NCBI GenBank assembly: GCA_963823215.1
Contig: CAWGKT010000015.1
Location: forward strand, 124,001 to 188,000
DNA length: 64,000 bases
DNA from: CAIWHR01 sp963823215
Lineage (GTDB): Bacteria; Pseudomonadota; Gammaproteobacteria; Burkholderiales; Casimicrobiaceae
Direction: 5' to 3'
The translations under genes were made by a program, and so were the position numbers. The notes under the pieces were generated by a model. The model ran no database searches. It was not told where the DNA came from and was given only the letters and a program-made list of their open reading frames with translations. Numbering within the stretch: position 1 is the stretch's first letter; each line of letters begins with the position of its first letter. This document shows positions 54,027 to 62,323 of the stretch, piece by piece.

Positions 54027-54743
54027 ATGAACCCTGCCCTCGCCACCGTGCTGTCCAACCCCGCCATCTGGCGTGGCGGCGACTGCGCGCCCGAGCCCGC
54101 TGCGCTGCCGTCGGGCTTTCCCGCGCTCGACGCCGTGCTGCCCGGCCACGGCTGGCCGGGAGCCGCGCTGACCGAGATCGTGCTCGAGCGCGAGGGCATC
54201 GGCGAGATCCGCCTCACACTGCCGGCGCTCGCACGGTTGCAGGCACGGGGCCATGACGTCGTCTGGATCGCGCCGCCTCAGGTGCCGTACGCGCCGGCGC
54301 TCGCTGCCGCGGGGCTCGATCTCGCGCGGTTCCTCGTCGTCCATTGCCGCAGCCCGGCGGATCAGCTGTGGGCCTACGAGCAGGCGCTGCGCGCCCCCGA
54401 GTGCGGCGCCGCGTTCGCGTGGCTCGGCCCGCACGACGACCGCACGATGCGCCGACTCGCGGTCGCCGCGCGCGAAGGCCGCACGTGGGGCGTGCTCTGG
54501 CGGCGTCCCGGCCAGCGCGCGATCGCCGCCACCGCGTCGCTGCGGCTCGCGCTCGCGCCGCAGGAGGGCCGGCTCGCGGTGCGGGTGCTGAAACGTCGCG
54601 GGGGCGATCTCGCGCAGCCGGTGCTCGTCGACGTGGACGCCGGCGGCGGCAACCTGCCACCGCTCCCCGATCCCCGCACGAGCGCGGGCCGTGCGCTTGC
54701 GTCACGCACGGCACAACCGACGTCGCGAAGCACAGGAAATTGA
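54027..54743 (+). CDS. imuA: ImuA, RecA-like protein of the mutasome
   Basis: 238 residues. LSNPAIWRGGD and ALPSGFPALDAVLPGHGWPG, then ALTEIVLEREGIGEIRLTLP match ImuA (SulA/RecA-like fold with degenerate nucleotide loop). VVWIAPPQVPYAPALAAAGL, DLARFLVVH and RTWGVLWRRPGQRAIAATAS, then LRLALAPQEGRLAVRVLKRR continue the family. ImuA works with ImuB and DnaE2 in error-prone damage bypass. There is no LexA-type palindrome directly upstream, so expression may depend on read-through from lexA. Confidence 0.85.
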   Translation: MNPALATVLSNPAIWRGGDCAPEPAALPSGFPALDAVLPGHGWPGAALTEIVLEREGIGEIRLTLPALARLQARGHDVVWIAPPQVPYAPALAAAGLDLARFLVVHCRSPADQLWAYEQALRAPECGAAFAWLGPHDDRTMRRLAVAAREGRTWGVLWRRPGQRAIAATASLRLALAPQEGRLAVRVLKRRGGDLAQPVLVDVDAGGGNLPPLPDPRTSAGRALASRTAQPTSRSTGN

Positions 54744-54807
54744 TTCGATGCCTCCCTCTTCCCTCACCCGCCCGATCCGTCATCGCAGGCGTGCGCCCAC
54801 TTGTTTG

Positions 54808-54824
54808 AGTCCCATTTTGGGACT
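54808..54824. promoter_or_regulatory. palindromic operator of the toxin-antitoxin pair
   Basis: AGTCCCATTTTGGGACT, perfect 7-bp arms with a 3-base spacer, ending 8 bases before the toxin ATG. Typical position for autoregulation by a HigA-type antitoxin. Confidence 0.7.
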
Positions 54825-54832
54825 ATAGTTCG

Positions 54833-55135
54833 ATGCGCATCATTGCGCTTTCGACGTTGCGGGCATTCTGGGCAGCGAACCCGGCCCTTGCGGACGCCCG
54901 TGAACCGGTGCTGGCATGGTACCGCCACGTCGTGGAGGCTGATTGGGCAGCACCTGCTGACGTAAAAGCGGACTTCCGGAGTGCGAGCATTCTCAAGGAC
55001 GGGCGAGTGGTGTTCAATATTGCCGGCAACAAATACCGCCTCGTCGTATGGATCAATTATGGCTACCGGGTCGTATACGTCCGATTCATCGGCACCCATG
55101 CCCAATACGATCGGATCGATGCGCAAACCGTTTGA
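54833..55135 (+). CDS. higB: HigB-type toxin (mRNA interferase)
   Basis: 100 residues: MRIIALSTLRAFWAANPALA, ARPVLAWYRHVVEADWAAP-like and DVKADFRSASILKDGRVVFN, IAGNKYRLVVWINYGYRVVY and VRFIGTHAQYDRIDAQTV. This is the HigB_toxin family (RelE-like fold) with the conserved NK(Y/F)R and H-x-(E/Q)YD(K/R)I end. It would cleave mRNA on the ribosome. Toxin-first order with an antitoxin downstream is typical. Confidence 0.9.
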   Translation: MRIIALSTLRAFWAANPALADAREPVLAWYRHVVEADWAAPADVKADFRSASILKDGRVVFNIAGNKYRLVVWINYGYRVVYVRFIGTHAQYDRIDAQTV

Positions 55136-55141
55136 GATGAA

Positions 55142-55216
55142 CAGCCCCCACGCTCACTTCGTTCGCTGCCCCCCGCGGGGGCGCGCAGTGCCCTTCGGGC
55201 GGCCGAGCGGGCACTG
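55142..55216. repeat. second repeat type between higB and higA
   Basis: CCCCCACGCTCACTTCGTTC followed by GCTGCCCCCCGCGGGGGCGC and CCCTTCGGGCGGCC. This resembles short interspersed repeats common in Comamonadaceae and relatives. It separates toxin from antitoxin by 86 bases, an unusually wide gap for such pairs. Confidence 0.55.
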
Positions 55217-55221
55217 AAGCG

Positions 55222-55596
55222 ATGAACATCAAGCCCATCCGGACCCGAGCCGATCATCGCGCCGCGCTGAAAGCCATCGAAGCATTGATGGGGGCAAAAC
55301 CGGGTACCTCCGACGGCGAACGGCTCGATGTGCTGGTCACACTCGTCGAAGCTTACGAGCGCAAACACTATCCGCTCGACCTCCCCGACCCGGTCGACGC
55401 AATCAAGTTCGTCATGGACCAACGCGGGCTCACGGTCAAGGATCTGGAGCCGATGATCGGCCGTCCCAATCGCGTGTATGAAATTCTCAACCGCACCCGC
55501 CCCTTGACGCTGCCCATGATCCGACGACTGCACGCCCGACTGGGCATCCCCGCCGAATCACTGATCAAGCCTTCCGTCGACCGGAACGCGGCCTGA
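55222..55596 (+). CDS. higA: HigA-type antitoxin (HTH)
   Basis: 124 residues. The N-terminal part (IRTRADHRAALKAIEALMGA, then ERLDVLVTLVEAYERKHYPL) is the HigA toxin-binding/dimer module. DPVDAIKFVMDQRGLTVKDL, EPMIGRPNRVYEILNRTRPL and TLPMIRRLHARLGIPAESL make an Xre-type HTH. It would neutralise HigB and repress from the palindrome at 54808. Confidence 0.9.
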   Translation: MNIKPIRTRADHRAALKAIEALMGAKPGTSDGERLDVLVTLVEAYERKHYPLDLPDPVDAIKFVMDQRGLTVKDLEPMIGRPNRVYEILNRTRPLTLPMIRRLHARLGIPAESLIKPSVDRNAA

Positions 55597-55624
55597 CGTT
55601 CCGCCTGCGGGATGATCGCGACCG

Positions 55625-57132
55625 ATGCTCTGGACCTGTCTTCTTCTGCCGTCGCTTGCCCCTCGACGTTTTCGCGCGGGCGGCCTCGCCTGCTGAGGCT
55701 TTGATGCCGTTCGCGGTGGGCAGCGGCGGGCGCACGCCGCGCATCGTCAGCGCGAACGCCGCCGCGCGCGCCGCCGGGATCCACCCGGGGCAACTCGTCT
55801 CGGCGTCGCTCGCGCTCGCGCCGGATCTCCTGCTGCGCGACCGCGACCCGGGTGCCGAGTCCGCTGCGCTCGCAGCCGTTGCCACCTGGGCGACCCAATT
55901 CACGCCGGCCATCGCTCTCGCACCGCCCGATGCCGTGCTCGCGGAGATCGGCGGCAGCCTGCGGCTCTTCGGCGGTCTGCCGCAGTTGACGGCGCGCCTT
56001 GCCCGGGGCGTGCTCGACCTGGGCTATGCCGCGCGCTTCGCGCTCGCGCCCACATCGGCCGCGGCGTTGCTGTTCGCGCGCGCGGAAACGGCGGAGGGAA
56101 GCCGGCGCTCCGGGGAAAGCACGGGTCGGGCTCGATTTTTCCGGGACATCCGCGCTTCTTCCGCTGCCGCTCTCCCTTGCCGAGGCCGATCCCGCCGCCA
56201 TCGCAACTCTCGCCGCTGCCGGCATCACGACCTTCGGGCAGGCGTGCGCGTTGCCGCGCGCTGCGCTGGCACGGCGCGTGGGCGAGGATTTCGTCGCCTT
56301 TCTCGATCGTGCGCGCGGCCTCATCCCGGACCTGCGACCGCCGTTCGTGCCACCGCCGCGCTATGCGGGAAAGCTCGATCTGCCGGCGCCGGTGACAAGC
56401 GTCGATGCGCTCGCGTTCGCGGTGAACCGGCTCGTGCTCGAGTTGGCGGGATGGCTCACGGGCCGCGGCCTCGGCGTGACCGAAATGTCGCTCGCGCTCG
56501 CGCACGAGCGTCACGTCCGGGTCGCGACCGGCGTGCCCGCCACCACCGTCGGCTTCGCGCTCGCCGTGCCGGCGCGCGAGCCCGCGCATCTTGTCGCCGT
56601 GCTGCGCGAGCGGCTCGCGCGCATCGTGCTGCCGGCGCCGGTCGAGGCGATCACGCTCGCGAGCGAGGCGACCGCCCCTCTGGCCAGCCGCAACCTCGGA
56701 CTGCTCCCCGGGGACGAGGCAGCCGCGACCATTCCGCTGCTCGACCGCCTGCGCGCACGGCTGGGCGAAGGCGCGGTGATGCTCGTCGCGCCGCACGCCG
56801 AGCACCGGCCCGAGCGCGCGTGGCGCGACGGGAAAATCGGGGACAGACCACGTTTTCCAGGAACAACGGAAGCCGCGAGCAAAACGTGCTCTGTCCCCCG
56901 CCCCGTCTGGCTGCTCGCCGAGCCGGAACCGCTCGGCCATCGGCTCGAAGCCCAACCGTGGGTGCTGCGCGACGGGCCGGAGCGGATCGAGTCGGGATGG
57001 TGGGACGGCGCCGACGTGCGCCGCGATTACTTCGTCGCCGAGAACCCGCGCGGCGAGACGGTGTGGATCTATCGCGATCACCGCTACGGGATCGATGACG
57101 GCGAATGGTTCCTGCACGGCGTATTCGGGTAA
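55625..57132 (+). CDS. imuB: ImuB, Y-family polymerase-like mutasome protein (two frameshifts, REP inside)
   Basis: MLWTCLLLPSL starts at 55625 as in ImuB (MLWxxLxLPxL). After a shift near 55660: PLDVFARAASPAEALMPFAV, RTPRIVSANAAARAAGIHPG and AEIGGSLRLFGGLPQLTARL. A second shift near 56100 precedes ALARRVGEDFVAFLDRARGL, KLDLPAPVTSVDALAFAVNR and RRDYFVAENPRGETVWIYRD, ending EWFLHGVFG. ImuB lacks polymerase catalytic acids and links ImuA and DnaE2 to the clamp. Codons within 56839-56898 are a REP copy read in frame (GDRPRFPG...CSVPRP). Confidence 0.85.
56839..56898. repeat. REP-like inverted repeat, copy 4, inside imuB
   Basis: GGGGACAGACCACGTTTTCC... to ...AAAACGTGCTCTGTCCCC. Exactly 60 bases, so it adds 20 codons without disturbing the frame. 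Confidence 0.9.
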
Positions 57133-57143
57133 TGACAACAGGC

Positions 57144-57920
57144 TCAGATCCCGGCGAACCACTGATACCCCTGGTCCTCCCAGTAGCCGCCCTTGCCGCC
57201 CGCGATCCTGGCGAAGCTGTCGACCAGTTCGATCGCATCACGTACTTCGCGTGCTTGTAGCCCAGCTGCCGCTCGACGCGCAAACGAATCGGCGCCCCGT
57301 TGGCGATCGGCAGCACGGCGTCGTTCATCTCGTAGGCAAGGATCGTCTGCGGATGGAACGCATCCTCGAGATCGATGCTTTCGTAGTAGAGGCTGGTGCC
57401 GTCCGTCCTCCATCGGATCGGCGCAGTGGAACACGACGAACCGCGCTTCAGGCGTCGGGCCGCACCGCCTCGAGCAGCGCGGCGAGCCGCGCGCCCTTCC
57501 ACTTCGCGATGGCGCTCCAGCCTTCGACGCAATCGTGCCGCGTGATCTGCGTGCGGCTCGGCAGCGCGCGAAGGTCCGCCAGCGAAAGGCTCGCCGGCTG
57601 CGCGACCAGGCCGCCGACTTCGAGCCGGTACGTCGGCAAAGCCGTTCGCGGCGAGCATCCGGTACGCATCGCTGTCCGGCTCGGCGGTTCCATTGCTGCG
57701 AAAGCTCGGCGAGCGATCGGCGTCGGTGAACTCCTGCGCCATCGACTTGCGCGAGGTGACGGCGTGCGCCACCGCGCGAGCTGAGCTTCTCGCCGGCGCC
57801 GAGGACCTTCGGAAACCAGTCGCTGTTGGACAGCCGCTCGCAGCCGGCGACCAGCAGCGCTCCCGCCGCGCCGATCACGCGGGAGAGAAAGCGCCGCCGT
57901 GCGTCATGCGTCGTGTTCAT
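57144..57920 (-). CDS. molybdopterin-dependent oxidoreductase (sulfite oxidase fold), frameshifted
   Basis: A Tat-like N-terminus (ARRRFLSRVIGAAGALLVAG) starts at 57920. Then in shifting frames: QEFTDADRSPSFRSNG, YRLEVGGLVAQPASLSLADL, RALPSRTQITRHDCVEGWSA (Cys ligand of Mo), IAKWKGARLAALLEAVRPDA, SLYYESIDLEDAFHPQTILA, YEMNDAVLPIANGAPIRLRV and QLGYKHAKYV, ending KGGYWEDQGYQWFAGI. This is the YedY/sulfite-oxidase family. At least four shifts occur. It overlaps the cytochrome b gene by 17 bases, so the two form a redox module. Confidence 0.75.
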   Translation of the reverse strand: MNTTHDARRRFLSRVIGAAGALLVAGCERLSNSDWFPKVLGAGEKLSSRGGARRHLAQVDGAGVHRRRSLAELSQQWNRRAGQRCVPDARRERLCRRTGSKSAAWSRSRRAFRWRTFARCRAARRSRGTIASKAGAPSRSGRARGSPRCSRRCGPTPEARFVVFHCADPMEDGRHQPLLRKHRSRGCVPSADDPCLRDERRRAADRQRGADSFARRAAAGLQAREVRDAIELVDSFARIAGGKGGYWEDQGYQWFAGI

Positions 57921-58808
57921 GGCCTGCCTCCGTCCGAATGCGATACCGGCCCGTGATCATCGAGCGCAGATGGTTCCAGAAGCCCGACACGATCACTTCG
58001 AACACGTGGATCAGCACGAACGCGACGAGCAGCCAGGCCGACGACGAAATGCATCGTCCGCGCCGCCTGCCGGCCGCCGAAGAGATCGACCCAGCCCGGC
58101 AGAACGCGAATCCATCCACGGCGACATCGCGACGCCCATCAGGATGATGAGCGGCAGCAGACAGGAAGATGACCGTGAGATACGCGATCTTCTGCAGCAC
58201 GTTGTAGCGCCTGGCCGCCTCGCCGGTCGGATGGCGGAAGCGCAGGTGATCCCGGATCGACGCTGCCGATCGAGCGCCAGTCGCTCCGGTCCGGAGCGAG
58301 GTCGCGCGCGAGATGCCGGCTCGCCGTCGAATAGGCGACGTAGGCCAGGCCGTTGATCAGCAGCACCCAGGCGAAGAAGAAGTGCCACGAACGCGCCATC
58401 GACAGCCACGGGTTGTTCGGAATCGTCGATCCACCACGGAAAGGCCCGCGCCGCAGGCTGGCCATCGGCAGTCTTCGACACGCCGAGCACGCCTGTCGTG
58501 ACGAATTCGCGACCGAAGACGCGCGTGGTGCCGACCGCCCCGGCTTCGCCGCTTTGCCGGGCGCCGATTTCCAGCACCGGCGGCGCGCCCGTGTACGACG
58601 ACTTGCCCGCCCAGTACAGGCGCGGGTGCGCATTGAAGATCTGCAAGCCGCTCATCAGCAGGATCGTCAGCGCGACCACATTCGTCCAGTGCATCAGGCG
58701 CACGGGCAGCGAGTGGCGAAAGTACAGGTAATCCCGCGGACCCGCGCGGCCGGCGTCGGCGTGCGGCATGGCCTGCTCTCCGATCAGGTGATGGCGTTGG
58801 TCGCGCAT
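57904..58808 (-). CDS. cytochrome b/b561-type membrane protein, frameshifted
   Basis: The chain starts near 58772 (MPHADAGRAG) or 58808. DYLYFRHSLPVRLMHWTNVV and ALTILLMSGLQIFNAHPRLY give TM1 with His ligands (RH, MHW). Other frames give WHFFFAWVLLINGLAYVAYS and IAYLTVIFL, then WLLVAFVLIHVFEVIVSGFW with His. Four TM helices and a thiosulfate reductase/b561-like layout are visible across at least three frameshifts. Probable membrane electron partner of the molybdopterin protein. Confidence 0.65.
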
Positions 58809-58920
58809 CGCGGCCCCGCCTTACAGCGACAGCCTGCTCAGGAACGCCGCGATCCCGACGACGATAGTGTAGTCGCGACCCAGACGGTTCGCGTCGGCGT
58901 TGTTGATGGCGCGGCCCGCC

Positions 58921-60449
58921 TCAGGGCGCAAATTCGAATGCCGCGGTGAGGTCGCCGGCGTCGGCACGCACGCCGGGCAGCGGCTCGAGCCCGAAGCGGC
59001 GGGTGATGAATTTGATGATCGACGTCGTGTCGTAGCTCGTGTGGTCGACGTGGCCACGCTTCGCGAACGGGGACACGATGATCGCCGGAATGCGCGTGCC
59101 CGGGCCCCAGCGATCGCCCTTGGGCGGCGCGACATGGTCCCAGAAGCCGCCGTTCTCGTCATAGGTGACGATGACCGCCGACTTCGACCACAGCGGGCTC
59201 GCCCTGATCTTCGCGATCAGCGCCGCTATGTGCGTGTCGCCGGAGAGCACGTCGGTGTAGCTCGGGTGCTCGTTCAGGGAGCCCTGCGGCTTGTAGAACG
59301 CGACCTGCGGCAAGTCGCCCCGATCGATGCCCGCGACGAGGTCGGCGTAGTCCTTGAGGTGCCGTTCGCGATCCGCGGTTCCCGGCGCGAAACGCGCGAA
59401 GTAGTTGAACGGATGGTGGTGCGGCTGGAAGTTGATCGAGCCGGGTTCCCGGTTGTTGATGACCGTGCGCTTCGCGTCGGGCGGCTGCATCGCGTCGGCG
59501 AGCGCCGCGTTCCATCCGCCCGCGTACCACGCCCACGATATCCCCTTGGCCGAGAGCGTGTCGCCGATGGTCTTCGTCGTCTGCGGCGGCAGCGTGTACT
59601 TCGACGGATCGCGCGAGCGCAGGTCGCCACCCGGCGCCGGCGGCACGGCCGAGGGCTGATACGGCGCGCTAACCCGAGTTGACGACGTAGCCATCGGGCG
59701 TGACGCTGCCGTCGAACAGCAGCAGATTGCCGTCGCGCGCGGAGGCGGGCGAGCCCGGACGGCGCTTCAGCCAGCCGCGCTCGTCGACCTGCGCGCGCAG
59801 GCTGGCCGGCGCGTGCTTCGTCGCGCGGCGTGCAGGCGCAGATCAGCCACTGGTGATTGATGAAGGAATCGCCGTGGGCCGCCATGAAGAAGTTGTCGGC
59901 GAGCACGAAGTCGCGCGCCCATTGCCACATCGGCAGCTTCGAGCCGTCGTAGTACGCCATCACGAAGCCGCCGGCGTCGGACATCGCGGCGAAGCGATCG
60001 TTGCGCCCGCCGTTGATCTGCTCGATGTTCTGGTAGTACCGGTGGACCGCGCCGCGCACGCGCTGCGACAGCGGCAGGTCGAACGGCGGCGCGTCGAGGC
60101 GGAACGGCCGGTTCGGCAAGCGGTGGGGAAACGCCGGGTCGGGGTCCTTGCCCCGCCATGCGGGCGGCAGCTCGGCGAGCGGCGTGCCGTCGCGGTCGAC
60201 CTGCGTGTACTGGGCCGGGGTTGCCTGGGCAATGCCGTTCGCGCCGGGGAACAGTCCGTAGAGATGGTCGAAGCTGCGGTTCTCGGCGTAGATGACGATG
60301 ATGTGCTCGATGCTCGCGAGCCGCCCCTTCGGTCCCGGTGTCTGCGCCGCGCCACCGGTGGCCGCGAGTGCGGCCGCCGCGACGACCAGCAGGCGCGCGG
60401 CCAATCGCCGAAGGATCCAGGACGACGTCCCTGCACTCGCCTGCGCCAA
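58921..60449 (-). CDS. phosphoesterase (acid phosphatase/phospholipase C family), frameshifted
   Basis: A signal peptide (ARLLVVAAAALAATGGAAQ) is followed by IEHIIVIYAENRSFDHLYGL, FPGANGIAQATPAQYTQVDR and WQWARDFVLADNFFMAAHGD then SFINHQWLICACTP. After two shifts near 59830 and 59690 come DRGDLPQVAFYKPQGSLNEH, SPLWSKSAVIVTYDENGGFW and HVAPPKGDRWGPGTRIPAII. These are the motifs of AcpA/PLC-type phosphoesterases (N-R-S-FDH, DENGGFWDHV). Periplasmic or secreted. About 505 residues if the breaks are repaired. Confidence 0.82.
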
Positions 60450-60482
60450 AGATCGTCGCCACGGTCGCTCCCGGTGTGACGA

Positions 60483-62169
60483 TCAGTCCAGCGTCACCAC
60501 GGCCCGCACGGTTCCTGCCCGCTCGTGCCGCGCGACGAGGTCGATCCGATCGCCCTGCCGTCCCCGCACGACCCATTCGATCTTCGCGCGATCGTCGGTC
60601 ACGTTGTAGTCGGGCCAGAACGACACGCCGGTGTGCTTCGACCACTTGCCTTCGAGCTGGCCCAGGTCCTCGCGCCGCTTGCCGTGGACGAGTTCCGCCC
60701 CCGCCGGCAGCGCGATCTCGGCGATGACCCCGCGCACGACCTTGCGCTCCAGCGCCCGCTTCGACACGTAGCTCGGCAGCCAGCCGGTGTTCTGGACGAC
60801 GAGGCGCACCCGCCAATGGTCGTCGCCCAGCACGTCAGCTTCGGCGGCGACGAGCTCCATCTTGGGCGAGGTCAGCGCCTGCCACAGCAGCCACTTCGGG
60901 AAGCGGGCCAGCTCTTGCTCGAGAAAGGCCGGCGGCGGATTGCCGAACGCGTGAAAGCGGTTCCAGCCGCCGATTTCGATGCGTCCGAGCTGCGGGTGAT
61001 CGAACGATCGCCACGCAATGTGGGCGACACCGGCGAGCTTGTCGACGTTCCACCGGTAGACCTTGAGGTCGTCCTCGATCGGGTGGTCGCGGAACCAGTC
61101 GATGTACTTGTAGTTCGTGATGCCGGCTTCCCGCATCGGGCTCCAGATCTCGACCACCCAGCTGAACATGCCGAGGTGCTCGTAGATCCAGTCGAACGCG
61201 CCGCCGATCACATCCTTCGGGTGGTAGCGGAATTCCTCGTAGACGGAGATCGCCGGATAGCCGGTTAGTTCGGTGCCCTTGGCGCCCACCCGACGGTAGT
61301 GCCAGAGGTCCTCGGCGTGCATCTCGTCGTCGGAGAGATGGTCGAACGGACGCAGCAGCACGCCGCTCCACGTGTGGAAGGCAACGCCCCCGGTGATGTT
61401 CGGATGGTCGACGACGAACTGCGCGACCGCACGCACTTCCGGTTCCGACGTGGGATACGGTCCGCTTCCGAGCTGCTCGAACTCCTGGCGCCAGTTTGCA
61501 GGAAAATTTCTATTTAGATCAAGCCCCTGCTTATTCTTCTTCACGCGCAACGTGAAGCCATCCCAACCCTCCACCGTGCCCTCGGGAAGGATCCGGTAGT
61601 AGTTGCCGCCGGTTTCCACGGGATCGCGACGGACCATCAGCCCCGGTTGCTCGGGGTGGTCCTTCCAGAGCCCGTTGGGGTCGGGGATGCGCATCTGCAG
61701 GATCCGGCCGTCGCCATCGATGTCCTCGACGGTGAGCCCGTCGATCTCCTCTTCGTCCCACGGATACGGACGGGTGCTCGAGCGGACCCATTTCGGCCTG
61801 TCGGCGAGCGCCCATTCGGCGCCGTCCGGGTTGATCCGCGGACAGACGTAGAACGCCCGGGTGTCGAGGGCCCGGGTCACGTCGGGATCCTTGCCGTATT
61901 GCGTGACCAGCGTCTGCAGGAAATAGAGATTGGCCGCCGATGCCGCGACTTCGGTCGCGTGGATGTTGCCGTCCACCCAGAACGCCGGTTTCTCTGCCGC
62001 CGGTCCCGTGTTCACGTTGGTGACGGTCAGCACCCAGATGTCGCGGCCCTCGTGGCTCTTGCCGATCGATTCGATCGACACGAGGCTGCGGATGCTCGGC
62101 GGCGAATGCCTGGAGGATCGCGGTGAGCTCGGCGTAGCGGTAGAAGCGGTCGAAGGCGATGGTCGGCAT
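60483..62169 (-). CDS. M14-family zinc carboxypeptidase (one frameshift)
   Basis: Start at 62169 (MPTIAFDRFYRYAELTAILQ), then a shift near 62100 to IRSLVSIESIGKSHEGRDIW. Zinc ligands: GNIHATEVAASA (HxxE) and GVAFHTWSGVLL (His). The substrate-binding GLDLNRNFPANW is present, and the catalytic Glu is in SWVVEIWSPMREAG. About 560 residues, with a C-terminal beta domain (VRLVVQNTGWLPSYVSKRAL). No signal peptide is obvious. Family members remove C-terminal amino acids from peptides or muropeptides. Confidence 0.85.
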
Positions 62170-62196
62170 GGTATGGCTTTCCCGTTCTGGGCAGGG

Positions 62197-62275
62197 CACG
62201 AAGGCCGCGACGCTGGCAGAGCCGGCATCTTACCGGCCTTCGCCGAACGACGGCCGGCGGGCACGGAAACCCTCC
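62197..62275. repeat. possible short interspersed repeat upstream of dnaE2
   Basis: GAAGGCCG and CGGCCTTC arms enclose CGACGCTGGCAGAGCCGGCA, followed by a GC-rich tail (ACGACGGCCGGCGGGCACGG). It resembles interspersed elements whose translation reads AGKMPALPA. Single copy here, so weak. Confidence 0.35.
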
Positions 62276-62305
62276 CCCGCCGCCTCTTCCCCGGCATGGC
62301 CATAT

Positions 62306-62323
62306 ACCGTATATTCATACGGT
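62306..62323. promoter_or_regulatory. LexA operator overlapping the dnaE2 start
   Basis: Perfect palindrome ACCGTATATTCATACGGT, 7-base arms with four central bases. Its last base is the T of the GTG start codon at 62322. The internal TATATT could serve as a -10 box, which would make the transcript leaderless. Confidence 0.75.

Noticed and set aside
58809..58920. Possible small frame ending VGIAAFLSRLSL between the cytochrome and phosphoesterase genes
   Set aside because: No start codon or ribosome site; more likely sequence affected by a frameshift at the phosphoesterase end.
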